Source: G963665495 sp963667575
GTDB taxonomy: Bacteria > Desulfobacterota > Desulfovibrionia > Desulfovibrionales > Desulfovibrionaceae
Length of the DNA stretch: 64,000 nucleotides
Direction: 5' to 3'
Assembly (NCBI GenBank): GCA_963667575.2
Contig: CAXXHY010000054.1
Coordinates: 1-64,000 of the forward strand
Shown: in pieces, positions 31,738 to 41,773 of the stretch
Layout of the letters: each line of letters begins with the position of its first letter
How positions within the stretch are numbered: the first letter of the stretch is position 1
Notes under the pieces: generated by a model
The model's input: the letters and a program-made list of their open reading frames with translations, nothing else
What the model was told of the DNA's origin: nothing
Database searches by the model: none
Translations under genes and position numbers: made by a program

Positions 31738-32432
31738 GGTTGTTCCTTGCTGCTGGTGAAAGGTTGTGCCGGGCTGTCGAGCGAACAGTTGATCCAGCGG
31801 TCAATGGGCTCGGGACGCTTTTTCAGATCGCGGTCGCGTTCGATGTCGTCGGCGTCGATGTTGGCCCACAGTCCGTCGCGCAGGTCCGCGTTGAGGTATT
31901 TGTGGATTTCCTTGGTGGGGTAATGTTCGAGATAGACCAGAATATTGCCGTCCGGGCAGTAACGTATTCCCAGCGGATGGCCTGGAAATTTTTCGTTCAG
32001 TGCATCTGCGGCAGGTGCGCTCCCGTGCTCCATGGCGTAGCTTTTGGAGTATTCCAGGGCCGGTTCGAGCTGGGCCTTGAGTTCCTTTTTGTAGGAAGCG
32101 GTCAAGGGATAGTCCAGAAAGGCCGTGAGCATCACCCCGGGCACGAAACAAAGCCAGATCAAAAGATGGAAGATAAAAGCGAAGGGCCGTTGCCGTTTGC
32201 CCGTGCCTGCCATGCGGTTCAGCAGCAATCCCCAGAATGCCAGGCGGTTGACGCCCACGCTGCAGAGCACGAGCACTGGAAAGGCAAAGTAATACAGGCC
32301 CGGCCAGCCGGCGATTGCGGAGAACAGCGTACAGATAACTGCCAGGGCCAGGCAGACGAGGGCGGCTATTAGAGCTGTTCTGGCCTTTTTCTTCGGGTCC
32401 TTGATGGTGTTGATGGGAGCGGTGGTGCTCAT
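31734..32432 (-). CDS. Membrane protein of unknown function
   Basis: 232 aa from ATG 32432. Three hydrophobic stretches (LIAALVCLALAVICTLFSAIAG, YYFAFPVLVLCSVGVN and FAFIFHLLIWLCFVPGVMLTAF) precede a ~110-residue soluble region (YSKSYAMEHGSAPAADALNEKF, GIRYCPDGNILVYLEHYPTKEIHKYLN). I do not recognise the family. The 4-bp overlap with the DUF2238 gene indicates a two-gene operon. Confidence 0.75.
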   Translation of the reverse strand: MSTTAPINTIKDPKKKARTALIAALVCLALAVICTLFSAIAGWPGLYYFAFPVLVLCSVGVNRLAFWGLLLNRMAGTGKRQRPFAFIFHLLIWLCFVPGVMLTAFLDYPLTASYKKELKAQLEPALEYSKSYAMEHGSAPAADALNEKFPGHPLGIRYCPDGNILVYLEHYPTKEIHKYLNADLRDGLWANIDADDIERDRDLKKRPEPIDRWINCSLDSPAQPFTSSKEQP

Positions 32433-32655
32433 GAAATGAAATATCCTTTGTGTTTGGGCTTGAAGCCTGGAATTATGCGCCAAAAACTAAATCAGCCCGG
32501 CGAATCTGTCCAGCGTACGCAGTTATCGATCTGGGGAATGGTTTTTCCTTGACTTGCTGGGAGGATATGTGAGTCTCAGGTTCGCACGGGTGAGAATACT
32601 GTTGGCTGTAACCGGCTGAACAAATGAAACATCATTTTAGCAAAATGGAGTGGAG

Positions 32656-33012
32656 ATGAGATCTGTACACGTATTGACCACTGCTGTTGTCGTCTTTTTA
32701 CTGATGGGGGTGTTGGCAACGCCTTCCCATGCCCTGCGATGCAAATTCGATACGAATTTCGGGCCGGTATTCATGGACTGGAACCAGCAGACAGGCGCAG
32801 TTCAAGGCCATTATCCGCATCAGAACGGGAATTTCAACGGCTATCGGGACGCAAACGGCGTGGTCCGCGGCGACTGGCGGCAGCAAGGCAACAACCGCAG
32901 CGGCCAGTACGAATGGCGGATGGACAATCATGGCTTTCGGGGCAGCTGGAAGTACACCCAGGATCCCAACTGGCGCGGCGAATGGAACGGTAAGTTCCGG
33001 GGCTGCCAGTAA
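32656..33012 (+). CDS. Small secreted protein rich in Gly, Asn, Trp and Arg
   Basis: 118 aa from ATG 32656, GGAG 5 bp ahead. Signal peptide TAVVVFLLMGVLATPSHA is followed by a short domain with repeated turns of the form G-x-Y/W (GAVQGHYP, GNFNGYRD, GVVRGDWRQ, RSGQYEWR, GFRGSWKY, WRGEWNGKFRGC). Two cysteines near the two ends (LRC and GCQ) could form a disulfide. The regular strands suggest a small beta-barrel or lipocalin-like fold. I do not recognise a function. Confidence 0.7.
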   Translation: MRSVHVLTTAVVVFLLMGVLATPSHALRCKFDTNFGPVFMDWNQQTGAVQGHYPHQNGNFNGYRDANGVVRGDWRQQGNNRSGQYEWRMDNHGFRGSWKYTQDPNWRGEWNGKFRGCQ

Positions 33013-33209
33013 GCAGGAATTTTTGAAATAGTCACAAACGTCCTGCACGCATGCCGTTGCGGCTTTTTATTTTTAAAGGTGTGCACAGGAGGAGAAACAG
33101 TTATCACTTTGCTGTTTGAAATACTTTTTGCTATAGCCGTCCGTGTTGTGCGTAAGAGTGATAAAGACTTTTTTCAGCAACGCAAAAGACAAAAACACAA
33201 GGAAAGCGC

Positions 33210-34800
33210 ATGGCTAATCCAAAACATGTGGACATGCTGCTGCGGGGGGCAACTGCATGGAATGTTTGGCTCGCAGAGGAGAGAGCAAAAGATCCAAACT
33301 TTAGTCCTGATTTGAGCGAGTTTGATGTAGGGAGTGACGAGGCCTAACTTCAGCACTATATGCAGAATATCCAAATACTAGATCTCAATTCGTATGCATC
33401 CTTCCTGATTTTAGAGGGTTTGTTTTAGAGGGGGTTAATCTTTGCAGATCTTACTTAATAGGAGCTGATTTTGGGCAGGCAAAATTAATACATGTAAATT
33501 TTGCTGATTCACATTTAGAATCAACAAACTTTATCAATTCGCAATTGCAGGATATCAATTTTACAAATGTGCAACTTTTAGACTCTAATTTTAGAGGTGC
33601 ACAGCTTACAGAAGTTGTTTTTACAAGAGCAACTCTTAAGCAAGTATTTTTGGGCTCAGCTAGTTTGAAACGCGTTTTTTTTACTTCTACTTATTTAGAA
33701 CAAGCTTTTTTTGGAGAAGTAAAATTAGAGCATACTTTTTTTAAAAATACTACTATTAGGGAATCTAACTTTGGAAATGCTAATTTCGAAACAGTAACAT
33801 TTGAAAATGCTAATATTGAAGATGTTAACTTTGTAAAATCAAAATTTAAAAATACTATTTTTGAAAAATCTTATCTTAAAAAAATATTTTTTGCATTGGC
33901 TAATTTTAAAAGTATTAGTTTTGGTAATGGAGAACTAGAAAATATTTCTTTTAGAAAAGCTAAATTAGAAAATGTTTATTTTGGAAAAACACTCCTAAGT
34001 AATATAAATTTTTGTGATACAATGCTAACTGAAGTTGATTTCACAAAAACTCAGTTTAAAAAAACAGATTTTACAAATGCCTCATTTAAAAGAATCAATT
34101 TTTAAAAAATCAAAGATAGAAAGTTGTATATTTGTCAATTCTGAATTTTTTAATTCTGATTTTACGGATTTATTGTGTTTGAAAGATTCAGTTTTTCGTA
34201 TTTTATTAATAAAAATACAAAAAATTGTATCATTTTTTGTGTCTAATCTTCCTTTATTATTTAATAAAAGTTCAAAGAAAAAGTTAGATGAAGGGATATA
34301 TATTAAATCTTCAAAATTTAAGTATATTCGAATGGAAAAATGTTATGGCAGCCAAAGTTTTCAAAATTATGCAATGGATCAGGCTTGCCTTGAGGAGTTG
34401 CAGGATTCAGATAGTCTTTGGAATAGGGTAACCTATAGGCTGTGGTTTTGGAGCTCGGACTGCGGACGATCGGTATCTTTATGGGGCCTCTGGTCTCTTG
34501 CGATAGCTTTGATATTTGGAGCTGTTTACGCCAATTATCCTGTTTGGTCTTGGTTGCCTGACTCTATTCAATCCTTTTTTATACATTTGGCACCGAAGAT
34601 GGCGGTAAATGTGCAACCAAAGTTTCTTTTCCCCCTACTATTTCAGTATAGTCACTTTTACGACCCTTGGTTTTGGAGATATTACTCCAAAAAGCTTGAC
34701 AGGCGAGATCTGGGTTACTGTTGAAGTCATCTTTGGGTATATAATGCTGGGCGGCCTGATCTCCATTTTCTCCAATAAGTTAGCTCGGCGTAGGGACTAG
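33210..34800 (+). pseudogene. Pentapeptide-repeat potassium-channel protein, several frameshifts
   Basis: Start ATG 33210 (AAGGAAA ahead) gives MANPKHVDMLLRGATAWNVW, the typical start of pentapeptide proteins, broken at 33345. Frame 2 then carries about 25 degenerate A(N/D)LXX-type repeats (ADFGQAKLIHVNFADSHLES onward to ~34100). After a T5 run the third part begins KKSKIESCIFVNSEF and reaches two hydrophobic helices. After a C5 run (~34631) comes FSIVTFTTLGFGDITP, a potassium-channel selectivity filter, and a last helix ending ISIFSNKLARRRD. So a beta-helix sits before a two-helix channel pore, ~530 aa in all. The locus is strongly AT-rich against its surroundings, which suggests transfer. 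Confidence 0.8.
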
Positions 34801-34942
34801 GGACATCAATCTTTACAGAATGTTACTTCGATGGCATTGGTTGTTGACTGTGGACATCCCATTTGGAAGAAACTCTCGAGCGAATTCATGAGTAGTTTTT
34901 TTCTGGCCCGGACTGTTGCGTTAATATGCATGGGGGACTGGA

Positions 34943-35446
34943 ATGAATACGGACTATCGACTGCAGAGAATTATTATCGGGGTCTGTCTGCTGGGCTGTT
35001 GTCTGGTCGCCTGTGTCCGGCCTCAGGAGTCGTTGCGCAGCCCCGAAAAAATGCAGTCCGAAGTTTCTGCCGCAAAACTTCCCGGACAATCCTTTTTGCG
35101 TACGGAATTGTACTTTGGACTTTCCATGCAGCAGGCCGACGGCCGGGACGCGGAAATCAGCGAACAGCAGTGGCAGGCTTTTCTGGATACCTGCGTCACG
35201 CCACGTTTCCCGGACGGACTGACCGTGATGGGACGGTTACGGCCAGTGGATGCATGACGGGCGCGTTGTCCGGGAAAAGAGCAAGGTGCTCGTACTGCTG
35301 ACTCCATTGCCCCATCCCGGCCAGGCCGGACGCAGCCGGCAAGGCCACCGAACGCAAGGTCGAGGAAATCCGGGAAATTCTACAAGAAACGGTTTCATCA
35401 GGACTCCGTTATGCGTGTGAGTACGCCGGCAGGTGTTTCCTTTTGA
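34943..35446 (+). pseudogene. DUF3574 lipoprotein, three frameshifts
   Basis: Lipobox LLGCCLVAC, then FLRTELYFGLSMQQADG and EQQWQAFLDTCVTPRFPDGLTVM, the DUF3574 signature. The frame breaks at ~35231 (GGG), ~35315 (CCC) and ~35378 (TT). Dropping one base at each restores DGYGQWMHDGRVVREKSKVL, DAAGKATERKVEEIRE and YKKRFHQDSVMRVSTPAGVSF with the natural stop, ~166 aa. Function of the family is unknown. Confidence 0.75.
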
Positions 35447-35814
35447 TGCGCATTGGGATCTGCTCCCTTTTTTGGGCATTTACTGAGTTCCGTACGGTTT
35501 TTTTTTCTCCACGCTGCCATAGCAACTGTTCCCAGACGGCATAAAATCGTGCATGTGACGTCTGTTATACGTCTATTGTTGATATTGATATTTTTTAAAC
35601 GTACATTAGTTCGTTTTTGCTATATTTACCCCCCCCCATCTGCTGTGTAATAACAGCTACAACTTCGTCTCTCGACTTATGTCTATCTATATAGTAGACC
35701 AATAAGCAGATTCAATGTTTCGTATATTATTTTAAAAAATACATAATATGTAGTTCAAACACATAGATTTATACTATGTGTATCACCTGTACTATCTGTA
35801 CGGATAGATTCAAT
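35447..35814. other. AT-rich gap upstream of the pilus-type cluster, with a C9 tract
   Basis: About 370 bp without a supported gene. A run of nine C (35629-35637) stands in otherwise AT-rich sequence, ~180 bp before the gspF-type start. No pilin-like leader peptide was found in any frame here. Confidence 0.5.
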
Positions 35815-37041
35815 ATGGGGTTGTTCCAATACAAAATGTTGGACGGAGCCGGCGAAGTACGCAAGGGCACGGCGGCATTGCCTTTTGATGATCGGGGTCA
35901 TGGCCATGCGTTACCTGGAACGGCAGGGCGGTACGGTGCTGGCCATCGCCCCGGTGAATATTCTGCAGCAGCTTGTCTATGCCTTGTCCGCATCAGTGGG
36001 GCGGATCTCGCGCAAGGAACTGGCCGAGATGCTGAACAATCTGTCCATGCTGCTTCGGGCGGGCGTGCCCATTCGCAGCGCCCTGCAGGAAATCCAAGAG
36101 GCCACGGACAACAAAGCGCTGAGCAAGAGGCTTCGTTTTATCCGCACGGATATTGAGGGCGGGCAGACCTTTTCGGAGGCCCTGTCCAGGCAATCCGGAC
36201 TGTTTTCCTCACTGGTGCTGAACATGTGCCGGATTGGCGAGGAAACCGGACGGCTGGACGCCATGCTCAAAAAATCTTCCGAACATCTGCTGCATATCGA
36301 GCAAATCTGCAGTTCGAACACGTCGCGGCCTGTTGTACCCCTGCTTTCTGCTGCTGGTTGTCACAGCTGCCGCCGTGTTCTGGTTCCTGTACGTGGTCCC
36401 GGGGCTGGTGACCTTGTTTCAGGACATGGGCCTGCAGTTGCCCTGGATTACCCAGGTCGTTCTGCGAATCTCGGAACTGTTCCAGGGGTATTTTTTTCAG
36501 GCAACAGGCCTGATGGTGTTGTTTGCGGTGCTCCTGTGGCAGGGGCGCAGACATTTTCCACGGATGCGTTATGCGCAGGATGCCCTGTTGCTGCGGCTTC
36601 CCTTGATCAAAAACGTAATTCAGACCGCTGCCGTGGCCCGGATCTGCGAAAATCTGGGCATTCTGATCGGCGCGGGCATCGGCATACTCCGGACTTTGGA
36701 AATTGTTGCGGAATCCGTGGGCAACGATGTCTATCGCACACGCTGCTGCGCGTGGGAGAGACCATTCAGGGCGGTGCGACATTGGCAGGGGGCTTGCGTC
36801 AGACTCGTGCCGTGCATCCTTTCGCCATCCGGATGATAGCCGTTGGCGAACAATCCGGCCGCCTCGAAGAGCAGACCCGCTACGTGGCCGAGGTGTATCG
36901 CGAACGGCTTGTCGGGGTTGGTGGATGTGCTTTCCAAAAGCCTGGAGCCTGTGTTGCTGGTAGGGCCTGGGCGTGGTGTTCGCCATGCTCATCGGCGGTT
37001 TGCTGCTGCCGGTGTATGATTTGCTCGGGCAATTACAGTAG
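35815..37041 (+). pseudogene. GspF/MshG-type inner-membrane platform protein, at least five frameshifts
   Basis: Composite of three frames. MGLFQYKMLDGAGEVRKG is the classic N-terminus; then RISRKELAEMLNNLSMLLRAGVPIRSAL, GGQTFSEALSRQSGLFSSLVLNMCRIGEETGRLD, a helix (FLLLVVTAAAVFWFLYVVPGLV), LPLIKNVIQTAAVARICENLGILIGAGI, then FAIRMIAVGEQSGRLEEQTRYVAEVY and a C-terminal helix ending GGLLLPVYDLLGQLQ. Shifts fall near 35880, 36320, 36735, 36913 and 36960; four fit an extra base and one (36735) a missing base. With corrections the product is ~408 aa, normal for the family. It would anchor the pseudopilus or pilus assembly motor. Confidence 0.85.
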
Positions 37042-37049
37042 GGGATCCT

Positions 37050-37767
37050 ATGCATTCCGGTCGCTGGGTAATCGGCATGATGCTGTGCGCGGTGTTTTGC
37101 ACATCTTCCTGGTACGCAGTCCGGACGTTTTTTGAGGTCCGTCTGCAGCAGGAAGACGTTGAAAATGCTCGCCGCGGAGCTTTCCCGGCTGCACGGACAA
37201 CGCCGACAGTCGGAGCGGCGTATCGAACACGCGCACCAGGCCGCATTGTTGCTTTCTCGTGCCAGATCACTCGGAATTGATCCGTCCTGCTGGATGCGTT
37301 CGTCCTTTGCGCTGGATACGGGGCGCGAACTGGATGCTTTGCTGCTTGCGGACCCTGTATACAAACGTCTGCGTCTGGAAAAGGAGCGGATCAGCAAGGA
37401 ACAGGACAATTCGCAGTCCCGTATACGTCAGGTCGCCCGAGACGATGGGGGCGATGAAAACACACCGCCGGAACAACGCGCGTTTATGGAGCGCGTTACG
37501 GACAGGCGGACGGATACGTTGCTGCAACGCGTGGAAGAGCGCCGGCAGTTGCGCAAACAATGGCTTGAAGCCCGTACGCTGTATACGGGGGAAGCTGTTG
37601 TCGCACTTTTGAATGATCTCTCCAATTCCTCTGGAAAGGCGCTTTTCGCACCGGAAGCTTTCGAATTGAACCGGGTTTCCGCCAACCGCTACGAAGTCCG
37701 GGCGCGGGGGACGTTCCTTGCTCGCCGGACTGTTCGTCAGGCAGAGGAGGAGCCGCTCCATGAGTGA
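37050..37767 (+). pseudogene. GspM/PilO-like bitopic protein, one frameshift
   Basis: Start ATG 37050, 8 bp after the gspF-type stop. One N-terminal helix (WVIGMMLCAVFCTSSWYAV) is followed by a long coiled coil (LAAELSRLHGQRRQSERRIEHAH) and a C-terminal region ending in an alpha/beta segment (EAFELNRVSANRYEVRARGTFLARR). The frame moves by one at an AAAA run (~37165-37168). Correcting it gives ~238 aa. Family not firmly recognised; topology and place in the operon suggest a GspM/PilO/MshJ-type assembly-platform protein. Confidence 0.6.
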
Positions 37768-39400
37768 GAAGAACCTACGCTTGTTCGAATTTGTCCCGAA
37801 TCCCGAATGTCCGGAAACGGACAGGATCTCCGTCCGTGACGACGCATCACAGAAGCTTCTGGGCCACGAACCTCTGGTACTGGAAGAAGATGGTCCGCAG
37901 CAGCAGACTCAGACAGGCCCGGAGTATGGGCAGCAGGATGCCGGGAGAGCTTCGTCATCAGCCAATTCTCCTTCCGGCGCCTCTTTATCCGGGCAGCCTT
38001 ACGCGGAAATCGTGCCCTCGTATCCCGCCTTTGTTCTGGAAACCGAACAGGGCAGACGGTTGTTCGCGCAAGGGCACGTACGCCTGCTGCAAGAGACCAT
38101 TGATCACCAGGGATTTCTCCTGTGTATCGCGGACTTTTGCTCGGTGAACGGAGTGGGCGTGCTGCATCTGCAAGGAGCGGTCAAATACGCGGATCTGCTG
38201 GCCAGAAAAAAACTCGAGGAACAGGGGGAAATGTCGGCGGCCGATCTGCTGCTGGTGCATGATGTCCGCCGCGGCCAGGGCCGGGAGTTCAGCGTACTGT
38301 ATCAGGTGGCTCCAAGGCAGCAGGTCCGGGCAGTGGAACAGCGTTGCCGACTTCATGCCGGGGGTATGCAATACGTGGATTCTTTGGGCTTTCTCCGGGG
38401 CGTGCTGCTTGGGGAAGTCAGGCCGCGGCCTGGCGGGGCGCGTGCTCTGGCTCTCAAACTGCCGGGCGCGTTTTTGCTGCTGGTGGCGGATGGCCCGCGT
38501 TGCCATCTGGCCAGGCGCTATCCGTTTCTGCAAAACAGCCCGGGCTCGCTTTCCGGCTGTCTGGCGGCGATGCGGCGCGATGTGGACGCAACATCCGCAA
38601 AAAACAGCGTCCATACCATTCGGCTGACCGAACTGGCAGCGACTGCGGAGGAACACGAACAGCTGATCGCATCTGCGGCAGAGCATACGGGGCTGGAAGT
38701 GTTGCAGCCCTGCGTGCTGCAGCAAAGCGACGGTGGGGTCTGCCTTTCGGCTCTGCCCGGACTGGTAAAGCGCTTTCCTCTCAGCCACGTACGCGGCCCT
38801 GCTGCCGAACGTCTGCTGCGGCCGCTGGAGCGCAGCGAAAAATGGGTCTGGGTTATGCTTTGCGCGGGAATCCTGCTTTGCTGGGGGCTGATCTGGCACG
38901 GGCAACAGCAGATCAGGGAGCTGCAGCAACAATCCGTACAATTGCGCCAAGAACTGCATCTGGCTGCGGCACCGCCCCGGATCGCTCCCTCAGCCGCCCC
39001 TGAAGACTTTGCCAGACTCTCAGCTCTGGCGGAAATGCTCACGCGCGTTCGGGCTTTTCCAAGTCTGGCTGCGGTATGGAACAGAATCGGCGCTGCCAAG
39101 CCCGACGCCCTGAGCATGGGCAATCTGACCATCGACTACGCACAGGCCGGCGTACGGGTGACCCTGGAGGCTCGTGTCTATGCCGGACTGCAAGACAGCC
39201 AGCAATTGACTCTGGACTTCATACAAGGCCTGAAAATGGGCGGCGCGCTTGTTGGAAAGCACGAACTGCGACTGGATGGCAGCGGCGAACAGTATCTGTC
39301 CTTGAATTTGGAATATCCCGGCCGTAATGCATTTTTCGAATCCGATTCAGGAAGCTCTAAGAGCCCGGATAGTCCGGGCAGCACCGGGAGGTCCGGCTGA
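37760..39400 (+). CDS. GspL/PilM-PilN-like assembly-platform protein
   Basis: 546 aa from ATG 37760 with GAGGAGG ahead, overlapping the upstream stop. Residues 1-360 are cytoplasmic, starting with a Gln/Ser-rich linker (~35-80). One transmembrane helix (WVWVMLCAGILLCWGLIW, ~360-380) follows, then a coiled coil (QQQIRELQQQSVQLRQELHL) and a periplasmic domain like the PilN/GspL C-terminus (MGNLTIDYAQAGVRVTLEARVYAG). Layout matches MshI/GspL but sequence similarity is weak, so the exact counterpart is uncertain. Stop and next start share one base. Confidence 0.6.
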   Translation: MSEKNLRLFEFVPNPECPETDRISVRDDASQKLLGHEPLVLEEDGPQQQTQTGPEYGQQDAGRASSSANSPSGASLSGQPYAEIVPSYPAFVLETEQGRRLFAQGHVRLLQETIDHQGFLLCIADFCSVNGVGVLHLQGAVKYADLLARKKLEEQGEMSAADLLLVHDVRRGQGREFSVLYQVAPRQQVRAVEQRCRLHAGGMQYVDSLGFLRGVLLGEVRPRPGGARALALKLPGAFLLLVADGPRCHLARRYPFLQNSPGSLSGCLAAMRRDVDATSAKNSVHTIRLTELAATAEEHEQLIASAAEHTGLEVLQPCVLQQSDGGVCLSALPGLVKRFPLSHVRGPAAERLLRPLERSEKWVWVMLCAGILLCWGLIWHGQQQIRELQQQSVQLRQELHLAAAPPRIAPSAAPEDFARLSALAEMLTRVRAFPSLAAVWNRIGAAKPDALSMGNLTIDYAQAGVRVTLEARVYAGLQDSQQLTLDFIQGLKMGGALVGKHELRLDGSGEQYLSLNLEYPGRNAFFESDSGSSKSPDSPGSTGRSG

Positions 39401-39927
39401 TGCACAGCGCGCGCCGGCAGATAGCCATGCGCTGGGGGGCTTATTTGCTTGCCTTGCTGAGTCCTGCGCTGTTTTTCTTTACTGCCGGCAACGAACCGCA
39501 GCCTGTGCCGCCTCTGTCTGAATCCGCGCAAATCGTTTTGCCCACACAGGCGGACGAAAATGCCCTGGCCCGTTGTGTTGCGGTGTTGGAAGGGCCCCCC
39601 CGAGCTGGAGACAAGGCCTCGAACAGAGTACTGCAGGAGCCGCGCAACAGATATCTGGATATCGAAGGACAGAGCCTGGAGCAGGTCTTGTCCTATGAAT
39701 GGGAAAAAAAGCAACCACTGCCCCATCTCAGTCTGGTTTTTGTTTCCGGAACCGACCGGATGGCCATACTGGACGGCAGGGTGGTCCGGCAAGGCAGTCG
39801 TCTGCAGGACGGCAGCCGCGTCCTGCGTATCGAGCGGAATGGCGTATTCGTACGCACACAGGGAACGGTTCGGCGCATTCCCTGGCAACCGCCTGAAGGG
39901 GTGCTTTTGAGCAGGAGTGTTCCATGA
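39400..39927 (+). CDS. GspB/PilP/MshK-like periplasmic protein
   Basis: 175 aa. An N-terminal helix (GAYLLALLSPALFFFTAG) anchors a variable linker and a C-terminal small beta domain (LSLVFVSGTDRMAILDGRVV, then GSRLQDGSRVLRIERNGVFV). This is the pattern of MshK/GspB/GspC homology regions that contact the secretin. It overlaps the secretin start by 4 bp (ATGA). Confidence 0.65.
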   Translation: MHSARRQIAMRWGAYLLALLSPALFFFTAGNEPQPVPPLSESAQIVLPTQADENALARCVAVLEGPPRAGDKASNRVLQEPRNRYLDIEGQSLEQVLSYEWEKKQPLPHLSLVFVSGTDRMAILDGRVVRQGSRLQDGSRVLRIERNGVFVRTQGTVRRIPWQPPEGVLLSRSVP

Positions 39928-41705
39928 AAAGAGTGCTGAACAGCCTGTCTTTGCTGCTGTTTCTGGCTTTGTGCTCCTGCGCGCAACAGGAGGACCAGCT
40001 CAAGGGAAAGCTCGGATACGCGGATTTGTACAAGACCGCCAAACAGGAGAACCGCCAGCTGGAAGAACTGCGTACGCAGGAAAAGCAGCTGGAAAAGATC
40101 CGGCCGCCCGCTCCGCCGCCATTGGAACCCCTTGCCCCTGCCTATGATCCGCTGGACGAGGCGCGGATCTCCATTTCCATGCAGGAGGAGAGTCTGCACG
40201 ACATCTTGTTTGTCGTGGCCCGCAATGCGGGGATGAATCTGGTCATCGAACCGGGCATCAGTCTGGGCAACAGGGTGACCATCAGCTTCGAGTCCGCCAA
40301 ATCGTCCACCGTGATCAATACGCTGTTGAAAGCCTACGACCTGGCCTGGGAGGTGGAGGACAACGTACTGTATGTAAAGCGTTTTGTGGAAAAGACCTTT
40401 GATCTGGGTTTTCTGAACACCAAGACCAGCATGGAGATCAAGAGCGGCGGCAATATTTTCGGCACTGTGGACGTGCAGGACGGCAACCTCGGCGATATGC
40501 AGGGAAGCGTACGTATTGTCGGGACCATGGGCAAGGCTCGTGAGGAGGATTCGCTCTATGACCAGCTCTACCAGAATGTGGCGAGCATTGTGTACGAGCA
40601 GACGCTGCCCTCCAAACAGGAAATATTTTCGGAAAGCGTACAGATGGGCGGAAGCGCCGGAACCAGAAAGTCTCCGGGTGGCAGCAGAATAGCCGATGTT
40701 GCGCGCAGCGAATATGCCAACAATATTTCCAGCCAGCGCAGGGTGGAAAAGGGGCTGGGGGTGTCCACGGAAAGCATGGACAGCGTCAAGGGCACCTTTG
40801 TGCTGGACTCGGTAGCCGGTACGCTGTTCGTGAAAAGTTCGCCGGGCAAAGTACGGGCCGTGGCACAGCTCATAGAAAATCTCAAATCCAAACTCACGCG
40901 CCAGGTGGTCATTGATTCGCGTATTCTGGAAGTGACCCTGAGCGACAGCTTTTCCTTTGGCATTGATTGGAATTACGTTGCCAACGAGCTGGTGAACGAC
41001 AGCATCCTCGGACTGAATATCGGCTGGAACGGCCAGTCCTCCAGCCCGGTGATTTCCATTCCGGACAACTTCATTTCCAGTTCCTCGGATGTTCCCACGG
41101 TCATTTCCCAGAACGGCACCACCGTGCCCCAGGGCACGCACCTGCTGGACGCGACCATAGAGGCCCTGGAAACGTTCGGCGGCATTAAGGTCATTTCCAG
41201 CCCCCACGTACGCACCAAACACGGACAGCCTACTCTGCTGACCTCCGGGCGCATGGTCAAATACGTGGATTCCGTGGAACGCAATCTGGACAATACGTCT
41301 TCGGGCGTGGACAGCATCAGCTATACGGTGGAGACGGCCAAGATATTCGACGGCATCATGCTCGGCGTGCTGCCTTTCATCAACGCCGACGGCAGCGTGG
41401 ACATGCAGATTTTCCCCATCAAAAGCCAGGTGGATGAAAGCAGCCTGAGCCTTGTGGAAGTGGCTGACGGCGTTTACATCACCCTGCCCGAAGTGGATAT
41501 CAAGAACATCAGCACCAGCGTACGGGTCCGCAACGGCGAGACCGTGATTCTGGGAGGGCTCATCGACAAGGAGCACGGCAAATCCGACGGTCGGGTTCCG
41601 GGGCTCGGACAGGTGCCCGTGCTCGGCTGGCTGTTTCAGCAGCGCCAACGCAGCGAACTGGTACGCGAACTGGTGATCATCATGCACGTTCGGGTGCTTG
41701 GGTAG
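39924..41705 (+). CDS. Outer-membrane secretin, MshL/PilQ type, lipoprotein
   Basis: 593 aa. Lipobox LLFLALCSCA, then a Gln/Glu-rich linker. N-domain ISISMQEESLHDILFVVARNAGMNLVIEPGI precedes the secretin core: TRQVVIDSRILEVTLSDSFSFGIDW, the beta-lip segment, SSPHVRTKHGQPTLLTSGR, and the signature VRVRNGETVILGGLIDKEHGKSDGRVPGLGQVPVLGWLF. It forms the gated outer-membrane ring for the pilus or substrate. MshL-type rather than GspD because of the short N-terminal region and operon context. Confidence 0.92.
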   Translation: MKRVLNSLSLLLFLALCSCAQQEDQLKGKLGYADLYKTAKQENRQLEELRTQEKQLEKIRPPAPPPLEPLAPAYDPLDEARISISMQEESLHDILFVVARNAGMNLVIEPGISLGNRVTISFESAKSSTVINTLLKAYDLAWEVEDNVLYVKRFVEKTFDLGFLNTKTSMEIKSGGNIFGTVDVQDGNLGDMQGSVRIVGTMGKAREEDSLYDQLYQNVASIVYEQTLPSKQEIFSESVQMGGSAGTRKSPGGSRIADVARSEYANNISSQRRVEKGLGVSTESMDSVKGTFVLDSVAGTLFVKSSPGKVRAVAQLIENLKSKLTRQVVIDSRILEVTLSDSFSFGIDWNYVANELVNDSILGLNIGWNGQSSSPVISIPDNFISSSSDVPTVISQNGTTVPQGTHLLDATIEALETFGGIKVISSPHVRTKHGQPTLLTSGRMVKYVDSVERNLDNTSSGVDSISYTVETAKIFDGIMLGVLPFINADGSVDMQIFPIKSQVDESSLSLVEVADGVYITLPEVDIKNISTSVRVRNGETVILGGLIDKEHGKSDGRVPGLGQVPVLGWLFQQRQRSELVRELVIIMHVRVLG

Positions 41706-41773
41706 GCGATTCAATAGGAAACAGTCTGAAAAAGTAGATCAGGGATGACAATGGCACGGCGTGAGGCAAGGAT

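Noticed and set aside
33079..33315. 78-codon open frame on the plus strand
   Set aside because: Overlaps the start of the pentapeptide gene, whose MANPKHVD beginning and ribosome site are better supported.
39693..41714. 673-codon open frame on the minus strand
   Set aside because: Antisense to the secretin gene, whose lipobox, secretin signature and operon overlaps are clear.
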